Of a DNA stretch of 56,315 bases, positions 34,805 to 45,552 are shown piece after piece. Numbering within the stretch: the first letter of the stretch is position 1; each line of letters opens with the position of its first letter. The notes below the pieces were generated by a model, which worked only from the letters and a program-made list of their open reading frames with translations, had not been told where the DNA came from and made no database searches. The stretch lies in contig MNCI01002621.1 in the NCBI GenBank assembly GCA_015680685.1, positions 259,650 through 315,964 on the forward strand, given 5' to 3'. The position numbers and the translations under genes are program-made. The DNA comes from Gnetum montanum. Its lineage: Eukaryota; Streptophyta; Gnetopsida; Gnetales; Gnetaceae.

Positions 34805-35925
34805 TTATGAGTCAGGACGATGTTTCCAGTGGATAAGGAACTCCACTTTCAAATCGGCCCCATGGCCAGTGGTTCGGAAGTTCCGGATGCATTCTGCTCT
34901 CTTTCCTTGTATAGATTGTATACAAGGTTGCTCTCTGATCGAGAGGCTTCTCTCCAGATATGGGAATCCATCCGGCAACGACTTTAGCATGCTGACATGA
35001 AAAACTAGATGAACTCGGTCCATATTGATCAGTAGTTGAAGCTTATATGTCACAGGGTTAATTTTATCGATGATTCGGAAGGGACCATCATATTGCCTCA
35101 TCAGCTTGGAGGTAGTTCCCTGTTTTGGTTTAAACTGACATGGGTCCAACTTCAGAAGGATCCAATCTCCCACCTTGAATTCACGAGGCTGGCGTTTTCG
35201 ATCAGCATATTTTTTCATTCATTGCACTGTCCTCTCTAGATGATACTTTGCTGTATCAACATTTTCAGACCACCTCTTCAAGAATTCATCTGCTGTGGGA
35301 TGCCGACCCTACAACAAGGGGGAGACCATATGAGGGGTAATGGGCTACCTCCCCATTACCAGTTCCGCAAGAGAAAACCTGGTAGTTGAGGACTTCTGGA
35401 TGTTATAGCTCAACTGGGCAATCCCTAACAGAAATGACCAGTTCTTTTGGTCACTACGAACATAGTGATGAAGGTACTCTTCAAGTACCTGATTCATCCG
35501 TTCCGTCTACCCATCGGTCTGCGGATGAAAGCTCATTGACAATTTGAGGGTGGTACCCATCATGCCAAATAGTGCTTGCTAGAAAGCACTTGTGAAGCGT
35601 GGATCTTGGTCTGAAATGATGCTCATGGGTAACCCAAAATATCGAACCACCCTGTCAAAATAGTACACTGCCGGGTCCTCAACTGAACACTGTGATGGAC
35701 AGGGAATGAATATGGCAAATTTAGAGAATTTGTCCACCACAACAATAATGCTACTTAAGCCCTGAATATTTGGCAATCCTGTGATAAATTCCATAGACAC
35801 TGTAGCCCATGGAAATGGAAGGATTTCCAAGGGCAACAGAAGACCACCCAGACGCTCCGTAGACCCCTTATCCTGCTGGCACACTAGACACTTCTGGATA
35901 TAAGCAATCACATCACGGTACATTT
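34805..35925 (-). pseudogene. Integrase and chromodomain of element K, broken
   Basis: The zinc-finger end reads YIQKCLVCQQDKGSTERLGG. The core has FSKFAIFIP, SIISDQDPRFTSAF and, past stops, a TDG-stop-TERMNQVLEEYL segment holding the catalytic Glu. The C-terminal part reads KVGDWILLKL and HVSMLKSLPDG. It ends with a chromodomain-like segment (ADLKVEFLIHWKHRPDS) in which the following codon is TAA. Stops at conserved positions are explained by C-to-T changes: Gln CAG to TAG in TDGQTER, Trp TGG to TAG after TSAF, and Arg CGA to TGA before MKKYADRKR. Integrase inserts the element; the chromodomain targets chromatin. Confidence 0.9.
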
Positions 35926-36244
35926 TTGGCTAGAAGAAGGTTCTCTCAATGAGAGCCAAGGTCCTTTGCTGTCTAGGGTGCCCAACCCACTGTGTGTTAT
36001 GGCATTCTTGGATGATCTCCTTGCGTAGGCCATCCCAATCCAGAATGCATATCCGATTATCCCGAAACCAAAGCAGTCCATCCCTCATTTTGAACTGTGG
36101 TGCTCATCCAGTTTCTGTCAGCTTCATTAAATCAATGATATGGGGGTCCCTTTTTAAACCACCTTGAATTCTAGCCAACAACACTTCATCACATTGAACG
36201 TGTGAAGTTTGTGGCCCAATGATGGAAAAGAGTTGAGAGGTAAG

Positions 36245-37246
36245 TTAAGGACGGTGACTCAATGCATCTGCCACCATGTTCTCCTTTCTAGGATGGTAAG
36301 TCAATTGCAAATCAAATTCGAATAGCATGGACAACCATCGAGCCTGTTTGGGCCTCAGCTTCGTTTGATTCATCAAGTAGCTAGTGGCCAAATTATTCAT
36401 CTTTACGAGGACACGACTTCCCAGCAAGTAGTGTCTCCATGCTCTCAAGCAATGGACAATAGCGAACGTTTCCTTTTCATGGACTGGCAACCTTTGCTCT
36501 ACTTGATTTAGCTTCCAGCTCTCATAAGCGATAGGATGACCTTCCTATAGTAAGACGTCCCCAATTGCATTCTCACTGGCATTCATATGAACCTCAAAGG
36601 GTTTCGAGAAATTGGGCAATGCCAACACTGGATGGGAGGTTAAAGCCTCTTTGATCCTCTCGAAGGCTTTTTAACAATTTGCGTCCCACTCCCATGCAAC
36701 TTCTTTTTTTTGCAGATTGGTTAGAGGAGCAGTAATTCTTGAGAAATTTTTGATGAATTTTCGATAGAAGCTAGCTAACCTCATAAACTGTCTGACCTTG
36801 TGCACATTAGTGGGAGTGAGCCATTGGCGCACAACCTCTACCTTCTTCGGATTTGGCTTTACCTGCCCATACCCCACGAGATGCCCCAAAAATTTTAGCT
36901 CCGAGCAACAGAATTCATATTTTTCTTTCTTAACATACAATTGATTTTCTCGTAGCTTCTCAAGGACCATCTGCAAGTGGAGGGCATGTTCCTCCATTGA
37001 CTGGCTATATATCAAGATGTCATCAAGATAAACGACCACAAATTTATCTAGGAAGGGTCGAAATATCTGATTCATCAAGGTACAAAATGTAGCTGGTGCA
37101 TTACAAAGCCCGAAAGGCATTACGGTCCATTCATACGACCCATATTGTGTTACACATGTAGTTTTTGCTTCGTCCCCTTCTACAATGCGAACTTGGTAGT
37201 ACCCTTGTCTGAGGTCTAGTCGGGTAAAATATCGAGCCCTTGCCAA
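36245..37246 (-). pseudogene. Reverse transcriptase and RNase H of element K, broken
   Basis: RT (37246-36671) shows ARYFTRLDLRQGYYQVRI, MPFGLCNAPATF, then the catalytic FVVVYLDDILIYS and the thumb region FLGHLVGYGQVKPNPKKVE. RNase H follows with stops between (HEKETFAIVHCLRAWRHYLL and TYHPRKENMVADALSHRP). The first RNase H catalytic region lies in the broken part near 36600. The upstream RT start ([18 protein letters not shown]) is readable at about 37300-37430 after a stop. These enzymes would copy the element RNA into DNA. Confidence 0.93.
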
Positions 37247-37447
37247 TTGATCGAATAAGTTAGAAATGAGTGGTACTGGGTACTTGTTCTTGATCGTGTG
37301 TTACTTTAGTAGTTTATAATCATAACAGAGTCATAGCATTTCGTCCTCCTTGATAACAAACAACACTAGTGCCCCATAAGGGGATTTTGAGGGACGAATG
37401 TATCCCTTGGACATTAAACCTTCAAGCTGCTTTTTCAATTCCCCTAA

Positions 37448-38407
37448 TTATGGTCCTGTTAATCGGCATGGCCTTTGAATAGGAGGATCAGTGCCAGGCT
37501 GCAATTCGATTTTGTGATCCATTGCTCTCCGAGGTGGCAAACTACCAGGCAGTTCAGGTGACATCACATCTTTAAACTTATCGAGCACTTGTGTTATGCA
37601 TGGGTCAACAATAGCTTGGGATCCACAAGCCTCAGAAGGATCACCCGTTTGCATAACCAGCAGAAATTTTCTGGTAGGGTCCCTGGCCAAGTGTTTCATC
37701 ACCATTGGTGACACAATCTGGGGGCTAGCACCCTCATCTTTTCCCATCTGTGCTCCATGAGTTTGAATAATGCACAAGGAGCTTTCATGTGAAATAAAAA
37801 TCAAGTCCAAATGTGGAGCTGTGAAAACTTTGGCCTTGCGTAAAAATTCTTGCTCCAAAATGACCTAAAAGGAGGCCATATCTAGAATTGAAAAATCTAG
37901 CACTCCTTGCCATGAGCCCACTTGAACGGGGACACCACGACACACCCCGATGCACCGAAGGGACCTAAACTTGGCCAACTTGTAGGATGCTTGGACGGGT
38001 TCCATCTTTAGCTACAGGTTTTTCACCATGGCTGGAACCATGTAATTGTGACTAGCCCCATTATCAATGAGGGTACTTAGCTGACTCATGATCATAGTGA
38101 TTGGGGCTAATTGAACCTGATGTAGAGTATCAGGATTAGGATTTTGGGAGTTTCCAGCTCCTGACCTCTGTGTAACCATGTCTGATAACTCCATCATCAC
38201 CGCTAGCCTTTGCTGTTCCCCCGATGTGCTTCCATCAGTAATATGAAGGCATGGATCAGGATGATAATTGAGTGCCATCAATTGTTTCCCAGGAGCTGGC
38301 CCCTGCCTATTCGCAGTCCTTCCTGAACTTAGGGAACAATTTCTTGCCAAGTGATTTCCATGACACAAGAAGCACTGAATTGGCCCCTTAAAGATGTCTC
38401 CTGTAAA
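37448..38407 (-). pseudogene. Zinc knuckle, protease and PR-RT linker of element K, broken
   Basis: The zinc knuckle CFLCHGNHLARNC (C-X2-C-X4-H-X4-C) lies at about 38330-38372. The protease motif LIDNGASHNYM is at about 38035-38070; the usual Asp-Ser/Thr-Gly is Asp-Asn-Gly here, so the active site is altered as well. The linker before RT reads FKDVMSPELPGSLPPRRAMD, then HKIELQPGTDPPIQRP. Stops separate these parts. Confidence 0.85.
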
Positions 38408-39625
38408 CTACATCTTCTTGGCCCCAGGTTGCCACATGCTCCCTGTATCCTTACGTTTTTGTTGAAAGCCTTGGTTCCATGGAGGACCACCCATCAGACG
38501 ACTGCCTTGCTGAACTGATTTGAAGGTATTTCCACCTTTGATGGATCTTGTATTTGTTCTTTGAGAGTGGGAGGGTGTGCCATGCTTACCCTTCCTAGGC
38601 TTACCCTTATTTGGCTTCATTTCCTTGAAGTCCAAAAAAGTGCCAGTAGCCACAATAGCCTCCGTGAGGGAGTCAATGCCTTTTCGACACAATTCCATCT
38701 GCACCCATGGTTGTAGCCCATTTACGAATTTGAAGAAACGATCCCGATCTCCCATATTGGGAATCAACAACATGAGTTCTTGGAAGCTATTGATATAATC
38801 CTCAAGCTTCCCTGAATGTTTTAGGATCTCTAGCTTGGTTCTAGCAATCCATTCAGAGTTCCCAGGACAGAACTGTTTGATCAATGCAGCCTTGAAGCTT
38901 TCCCACGTCTCGATCTTTTCTATCATGATGTCCTTTTCTTGGGCACGAAGGAGACTAAGCCACCATAGCTTAGCACTTCCTATGAGAAATTGTGATGCTG
39001 TGGAGACCTTTTGGGTTGCAGGAACACCCCTAGTATTTAGGTACATATCCACATCATGGAGGAAGTCCTCGATTTTAGCATCATTTCTCTCACCATCATA
39101 AGAACTCAGTTCTCTAGCTTTGATACCGGCTGTCGCTATTGGCTCATTTGCCAAGTGTCCTGCTAAGGAGGATTTCAGGATGGTGTTTTCAATTTTCAAA
39201 TCAGATAGTTCTTAATTTACCCCCACTAGGGCATCCTCTAGAACTTTCACTTGACCAACTAGGTCCTCAGCCAAGGATGCTTTTGTTTGTGCCTCTTCCA
39301 AGGATCCAAATAGATCCTTGTAGAGGTTGATCATGCGATCCAAATGACCTTCCAAGATCAAAACCTTAGCCTCTACCAATTTCATCCTATCCTTGGAGCA
39401 AAGATCCATCTTTTCTTTTGATAAGTCAACATCTTTAAGAATGTGATGGATCACATCCACGTTCTCTGGACCAGGATGGGCTAAGGCCTCATCAATTGCC
39501 TTAACATGATCCCATAATGTTTGAAACTTAGTCTCATCTTGACCAAGTTCTATTTTGGCCTTAATTTTTGGATTTTCTTGAACATCAGCCATGTCACTCG
39601 GTCCACTAGGCTCCATGTTTGCCAA
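38408..39625 (-). pseudogene. gag of element K, one internal stop
   Basis: The ATG at 39625 (MANMEPSGPSDMADV) opens an acidic, coiled-coil-like N-terminal part ending at a TAA near 39210. The frame continues as a retrotransposon Gag capsid domain (SYDGERNDAKIEDFLHDVDM, SAKLWWLSLL, IETWESFKAALIKQF, LKHSGKLEDYINSFQELM). A basic tail (KPNKGKPRKGKHG) leads to the zinc knuckle. Only one nonsense codon interrupts about 400 codons, so this is the best preserved part of the element. Confidence 0.9.
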
Positions 39626-39765
39626 AGAAAGAGCTTTAGCACAAGGTCACCCTCCAAGGGAGAGTGGTTAGCATAAGTTGAAAATGGTGAAAATTAAAAC
39701 CCCACAAACCAAAAACCTTGATACCCACTTAGTGAGAATGTTTTAGCAAAAACTAAAACTGTGAG

Positions 39766-39777
39766 GCTCTGATACCA
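39766..39777 (-). other. Primer binding site of element K (tRNA-iMet)
   Basis: The plus strand GCTCTGATACCA is the complement of TGGTATCAGAGC, an exact match to the 3' end of plant initiator tRNA-Met. It is two bases from the LTR edge. Confidence 0.95.
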
Positions 39778-39779
39778 TT

Positions 39780-40342
39780 TGTAACAATGTTGGTCCTGAG
39801 CACGTTGTTCGACACCCCAAGAGTTTCCCAAGCAGATTCTGAATCGGGACAAAACTCAAGAGGAATACGCCACATCAATCAACAAGCTTGAAACACATGC
39901 CAACAAACAATGTGTTAGCGTTGGCATGTCTCCTGAGCGGTGTTTCATAAACAACATTCGCAATACACTAATAAGCTAGATAGCACTCCCTTGCTCCACT
40001 CACGTGGACACCACGGGGACTACCAGCTGAACCCTCTAGATTCATCACCGCGTGTTGGTAGTTGGTGTCGCTCTCCAAGAAGCACACGTAAACATCCCAT
40101 AGCACGTCCCATGACACCTAGCAAAAACACCCCAATGCAAAGTTGAACTACGCAACCCTCCCAGGCAAGGTCCTACCAAGTGGGATAATAAGGTAGGTCG
40201 TAGCCTCCTCTTATTAATGCATGGAATTGCCATGCCAGTATGGTCCCGAAGACACAAGGAGCGGAGGACCCCTTGTGCCCCCACGACCCCTGAACCATGG
40301 GGGAGGTAGCAGGCTACCAGCAACCTTGCTACCTCTCTCACA
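39780..40342 (-). repeat. 5' LTR of element K
   Basis: 563 bp, TGTAACAATGTTGGTC to CTACCTCTCTCACA on the plus strand, aligned along its whole length with 33535-34096. Confidence 0.95.
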
Positions 40343-40365
40343 ATTATAGTTGCTTTTATGTGTGT

Positions 40366-41308
40366 ATATGTGATGAGTGGTGAGGTACCACTACACTTAA
40401 CTATACAAATCATGAGGGTTCATGCACGATCTAGTCCAATTTCATGGATGAAACTAGTTATGCATCTAGATCGTTATGCCTTCATCGCAGTTCGTTGTCT
40501 TCCCACTTGGATTAGTGGTAGCTTTGTCACATATGGTTTAGTCTAGAGTGATGCATATGATTCTTGATGTTGTTTCAGCCTTATGCTACTCTTAACAATA
40601 ATAAAGAAATCAATTATTTAACTAATTAACAATAAAAAGTAAAGTCTAAACTAGCCTACGGGCTATGAGTATCCATTCCTAGCTTGCCATACACATCCTG
40701 AACCCACGTATCCACTACTAGGATTACCAAGCGCTATGCTACGAGGTGAACCAAGTAATAACGCTGCTTGAAATATCAAGCGAATATGTGTTTATGCTCA
40801 AAATTGGTTGTGCTCATTTTGCCAATTCATTAATATGCATGGAAACGTAAATACTAACCAAGTACATGAAAAATAAATTGCATAAAAAGTAAATCTAATC
40901 TAAGTCAAAGTGCTGCAACGAATAAGAATCAATCTCGATCTTATTACCATTAATGAAATGTGTCCAGGTACATTGCCACTCAAATAAGACATCATATAAC
41001 TGACTCAGATCCACACTGTGAGCACTCATTGATTATTCTCTAAGACTATGAAATAAAACTGCAAGAGTTCAGTTACTCCATTGACAAAACTTATCCCCAA
41101 ATTGTATGCCCAAGTGCTATATTTATAGGCTAGCACACATCCTACGATATTGGATATCCAACATCACTTCTTGGGCCCCAATATCAGGGTTGACAAAAAT
41201 TAACACTTTATTCAAATAGATGCGACAACATGCATAGAGGCATCTACATTGAGACATTTTCCTTGACATGGCTACGTCAACATAGCCAACCAATGCTTCA
41301 TCAATATG
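40366..41308 (-). mobile_element. Solo LTR E1 of the Athila-like family
   Basis: The LTR is 40371-41303 (933 bp) from TGATGAGTGGTGAGG to GCTTCATCA on the plus strand. The perfect target duplication ATATG is at 40366-40370 and 41304-41308. Read on the minus strand, it has the same GCCTATAAATATAGCACTTG box as the LTR at 7790-7815, so it belongs with element A. It probably arose by LTR-LTR recombination. Confidence 0.88.
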
Positions 41309-41846
41309 CATGAGGGGAATTGCATTTATGACATCTATAAGAAGTATCATGTGGGGAAAGCTAAAAATGGGAACGGACTGGAAGCATGAACAATTCTATG
41401 TAGGATTACAAAGAATAATTATTGTTGCACTAGCTAGCCAAAGTAAATGACCTTTGCACTCCTCAACTTAAGATAGAGGTTTTTTATTTCAACAAGAAAA
41501 GCTCTAAGTGAATGATACTACTAGTCAAACTAGGTGGGGGAAGGTTTGCATCGGTCAAATTTCCTATTACATGGTTTATTGCCCACTTCTAAAACTAAAA
41601 TTTATTACTAGTGTTGAAGCAAGTTAGCTAATCATTTGGATTGTTTGTATGGTATGGTATCATATGGCTCATCCACGCTCGCTCATTCCAATGGTCATTT
41701 GTCTTAATCATTAACATATTGAAATAAGTAAGCAATTTCATCATTTGTCCTAATCATTAACATACTGAAATAAGTAAGCAACTTAAGTTCTGTGATCTAC
41801 CTATTTATGTGTGTTCATCCATTTATTTTTGTTGTTTGTGTAGGGT
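41309..41846. other. Short gene-free stretch between solo LTRs
   Basis: No element or gene recognised. A phrase including TCATTTGTC, then TAATCATTAACATA, then TGAAATAAGTAAGCAA is repeated about 52 bp apart at 41690-41780. Confidence 0.5.
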
Positions 41847-42355
41847 TGTAATAGGTTTGCCTTGGAAAATACAATTCAACACTACCTGAGAGTCACAACA
41901 ACAGCAATATGAGAGGGCAGACTCAAGGTGGACTATGCCTTAATGCTTAGCACTCTGTGTCACAACATAGTACACAGCCCATTAGCCAAACGTTAGATGA
42001 GTTAATGAACTCATAAGCATTAATTACGTAACCAGACCAACTAGGCATGCATACACACACACAACAGGCACTCATACACGGACTTCGTAGAAGGACTATG
42101 ATACGTTCCTATTCTAACACTTCTAGTCCTAAGCCCAACTTCAAAGAGAGGGTAGTGGCCCAAGCATCAAAGCCAAAGCTCCTCTACAAGCCTACATATC
42201 CTTGAGATAAGGTTTACAATGAATCAGGGTCCATGTAGTTCTAAATGATGGTTAAAGTACCATGGAACCCCAAAGGATCTCCATGCTCCTATGGCCCCCA
42301 TTTCGAAGGGAAACAACCTTTGATCCACCAACAAGGCATGCTTTCGTACATGGGT
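41842..42355 (-). mobile_element. Solo LTR G, same family as element F
   Basis: 41847-42350 (504 bp), TGTAATAGGTTTGCC to CTTTCGTACA, aligned with both LTRs of element F (shared GACTCAAGGTGGACTA, CAAGCCTACATATCC, CACCAACAAGGCATGC). Flanks AGGGT and TGGGT give a 5-bp target duplication with one mismatch. Confidence 0.75.
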
Positions 42356-42439
42356 TCTATTAAGTTTGACTAAATATATGATGACACACATAATGCCTTC
42401 TTTGCATTATTGTACTTAAGCTTTTGTTGTTTGATTTTG

Positions 42440-42766
42440 TAACTTATAGCACATGCATTTGAGTCAGTTGTCCAAAGTCTTTGTTTGAGTGGTTATACCC
42501 TTAGATGTAACTATGACCATGAATAAAGATCAAAATTGATTCATAATTATTGCTACACTCTAACATAGATTAGATTTTAATTTTTAAACATTTTAATTTA
42601 TTGCAAATTATTATTGTTATTTAGCATAATGTTTATGTTTTCAAGCATCTTAATCATGGCAAAATGAGCATGCTAACGACTTAAATGTTAAACATAAGTT
42701 AACTTGGTAATCTCGATAGTTAGCTAATTTGTTTTACTCAGTAGTTTGTTAGCTTGGTAACCTAGT
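42440..42766 (+). mobile_element. Diverged LTR fragment of the Athila-like family
   Basis: ATGAATAAAGATCAAAATTG, then ATTCATAATTATTGCTACAC, AAATGAGCATGC and AACTTGGTAATCTCGATAGT follow the order of the R/U5 region of the family (compare 54897-55140). The fragment is cut at its right end by the solo LTR E2. Confidence 0.55.
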
Positions 42767-43805
42767 TGATGAGCAGCGAGGTACCCCCTATTCCAAACCA
42801 TATGAATCACAAGTGTTCACGCACGATCCAGTAAAATTCCATAGATGGGACTAGTTGTGACATCTAGATCATTATGCTTTGATTGTAGTTCACTATCTTC
42901 CCACTTGGAGTAGTGGTAGGTTTGTCACATATGGTTTAGTTTAGAGTGAGGCATATGATAATTGATGTTGTTTTGGCCTTACGTTACTCCTAATGATAAT
43001 AGAAAAATCAATTACTTAATCTAATTAACAACATAAAGTAAAGTCTAAACTAGCCTACAGGTGATGAGTGTTTGTTCCTAGCTTGTTGTACACATCTTGA
43101 ACCCATGTATCCACTACTAGGATTACCAAGCGCTATGCTACTAGGTGAACCAAGCAATAATGTTGCTTGGAATATTAAGCGAATATGTGTTTACGCTCAA
43201 AATTGGTTGTGCTCATTCCACCAATTCATTAATATGCACGAAAACGTAAATACTAACCAAGTACATGAAAAAGAAATTACATGGAAAGTAAATATAATCT
43301 AAGTCAAAGTGCTATAATGAATAAGAACCAATCTTAATCTTATTGTCATTCATGGAATGTGTCCAGGTACATTGCCACTCGAATAAGATGCCATACAACT
43401 GACTCAGATCCACATTGCGGACACTCACTAACTATTCTTTAAGACCACAAAATAAAATTGTAAGAGTTCAGCTACTCTATTGACTAAAAAATTGCATAAA
43501 CATGGCTACGAGTGTGTATTTATAGATTTTATTGCTATGCTGTGTCAATGGGGCCTCATCAACACATGAAATGATGCATTAACGGGGCCTCGTTGACGCA
43601 TGAAATGATGCGTTGATGGGGCCTAGTCCATGAAGCCTAGTTATTGGGGCCTTATTATTGAGGCCTTGTTATTGGGGCCTTGTTATTGGAGCCTTGTTAT
43701 CAAAGCCTTGATATCGAAGCCTTGTATGGGAGCCAAAATATTAGAGCCAATCAAAAAGTTGATTTTTTATCAGATATTCTAGCTAATTGATGATTCATCA
43801 CTAGT
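42762..43805 (-). mobile_element. Solo LTR E2 of the Athila-like family
   Basis: 42767-43800 (1034 bp), TGATGAGCAGCGAGG to TGATTCATCA, with perfect target duplication CTAGT at 42762-42766 and 43801-43805. It is longer than its relatives because U3 carries a minisatellite. The TATA box is read on the minus strand near 43515-43525. Confidence 0.92.
43622..43732. repeat. 14-bp minisatellite in the U3 of E2
   Basis: Eight units of the type CCTTGTTATTGGGG start at 43622, 43636, 43650, 43664, 43678, 43692, 43706 and 43720, the last one a base short. The GGGGCCT at the unit joint is also found in U3 of other LTRs of this family. Confidence 0.9.
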
Positions 43806-44044
43806 GGTTAACTTATGAATCTAGAAACACAAATGCTTGTTGCGCTTAAGTTATGTAATAACATTGCTCTAGGAAGCATCACTCAACACCACCCTTGAGC
43901 CTCGAAATTGTAAGTGTTCTAAAGTTGACTCAAGGTAGACTACACCTCAACATCCTTAAGAACTTACAAGCACAACAAGAGCACAAAACACATATGTCAT
44001 TCGTTAGTTCAAGAGTTAAAAGCCTTATAAGGATGCCTCATTAT

Positions 44045-44268
44045 ACATAACAATGAGGTGTTAGCCTAGTGGTAAGGGTTTTAGCCTAGTAACCCTAGGT
44101 TATATGTTTGATTCTACTAGGCAACACGTTATATGTTCGATTCTACTAGGCAACGCTAAGGTATAAATTTTTTTAAAAAAAATTTGTAAAAGAAATACGA
44201 AACTAGTCTAATAGATCCCAAGGGTCTAAGTGGATGTAAGAAAAATTTTTAGTTTCAGTTTCACATAA
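44045..44268 (+). mobile_element. tRNA-derived SINE copy S3, inserted in the LTR of element F
   Basis: 44051-44262 with a 6-bp target duplication ACATAA on both sides (44045-44050, 44263-44268). The other LTR of F lacks this segment, giving an empty-site comparison. The A-box region is TGTTAGCCTAGTGGTAAGGG. The B-box part GTTATATGTTTGATTCTACT, then AGGCAAC is duplicated in tandem (44110 and 44137). The 3' part is longer than in S1 and S2. Confidence 0.85.
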
Positions 44269-45227
44269 TCATATAAGTGAACAAACTAAAGCAACACACA
44301 TGTATACCATTCATAGAAAGCATTAGCAAATACATAAGAGACATCATTCTTTAAGAGAGCTAAGATGTATACATATACTACATACATCTTGCCCTATACC
44401 CCTGCTCTGTAGGAAAGGAGCAATGCTTGAGTTAGAGAGGCTGAAGCCTCCCCAACAAGCATACACATCCTTGTGACACAGTTCATAAAAAATTAGGGAA
44501 ATGTAATTTTATAGGGGTAATGGTTAAGATACTATTAAACCCAAGTGGATCTTCATACTCCTTCTAGCTCTTTTTTAAAAGTGGAGTAATCTTTAGATCA
44601 CCAACAAGGCTTACTTTCTATACTTTCCCCTACTTGAAAGAAGTAATGTCTTTGGACTATAAGCCTTTGTTCGTGTGCTTGTCTAAATGTGGAGAGTAAA
44701 GTAGATATTAAGGGGATTGAATAACTTTAAACTAATCTCACAATTATCAACAAAAGGTTCAATGGCTAGGGTAATCAACCATAAAGCACAAATGTTAAAC
44801 TTAACTTGACATCCAATAGAGGTTTAAAGATGCTTATGCAACCTAGGTTAAAGAAGAATATGCATGCCTCATTTTCTAAGCAGTATCGACCTTTTAACTT
44901 AGAGGAAAATATATTCACTTTACATGCAAGCCATTCCTCTACTTATTATAGTAATACAAGGGTGTAGAGTTGATCCTCTATGTCCAAGGAGAGGATACCA
45001 TGTACCTTATGGAAACTTATGTCTAATGCATAGTGGAAGCCTAACACTACCACCAGCTTTGGATCTTTGGAACCTTAACCTTAACATGGCATTACCCAAA
45101 AATTTCTTAATAGAACGGAAATACAGTGGTTCTCCACCTCTTAAAAGTGATTTATCCTTGAATCCATTGGCATCATCCAATTTGTTTTACATTCTTATTT
45201 ATTTGCTACAAATAACACTATGACGTC

Positions 45228-45480
45228 CTTTTAGAAACTTGGGACATTCCCTTCCCTTTGAAAAACCTTAGGACATTTCCTCTCCTTTGAAAAATGTTTG
45301 GGGGATTCCCTCCCGTTTTAAAAACCTTCAAGTATTTCCTTCCCTTTCAAGAAATATTTGTGCTTCCTTAGAGATATTGAAGAAGTTTATGCTTCCTATT
45401 CAGAGTTATGATAGAAAATGTATGCTTCTTGCTCAGAGTCATTATTAAGAACATGTGCTCCCTACTTGGAGTCACTACAC
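45228..45480. repeat. Two adjacent short tandem arrays inside element F
   Basis: First array, about 45235-45358: four units of about 30-33 bp of the type ACATTCCCTTCCCTTTGAAA, then AACCTTAGG. Second array, about 45359-45480: about three units of 35-40 bp with TATGCTTCCTATTCAGAGT. Both are degenerate. Confidence 0.75.
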
Positions 45481-45514
45481 CAATGTCTTCTTTCATCCAT
45501 ACATGCACATGTTC

Positions 45515-45516
<2 letters not shown>

Positions 45517-45545
<29 letters not shown>

Positions 45546-45552
45546 TGTGTGT
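45517..45552. repeat. (TG)n(GA)n microsatellite in element F
   Basis: TGTGTGTGTGTGTG, a TA interruption, GAGAGAGAGAGAGAG and GTGTGTGTG. Confidence 0.9.

Larger units (their letters stand above)
33530..40347 (-). mobile_element. Element K: Ty3/gypsy chromovirus, nearly full length, with target duplication
   Basis: The element is 33535-40342 (6808 bp). It is flanked by the perfect 5-bp duplication ATTAT at 33530-33534 and 40343-40347. It has two LTRs of 562 and 563 bp, a tRNA-iMet primer site next to the right LTR and a polypurine tract next to the left one. The domain order on the minus strand is Gag, zinc knuckle, protease, RT, RNase H, integrase, chromodomain, which defines a chromovirus. 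Roughly fifty differences between the LTRs by eye, mostly transitions, indicate an old insertion. At least eight in-frame stops make it inactive. Confidence 0.95.
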
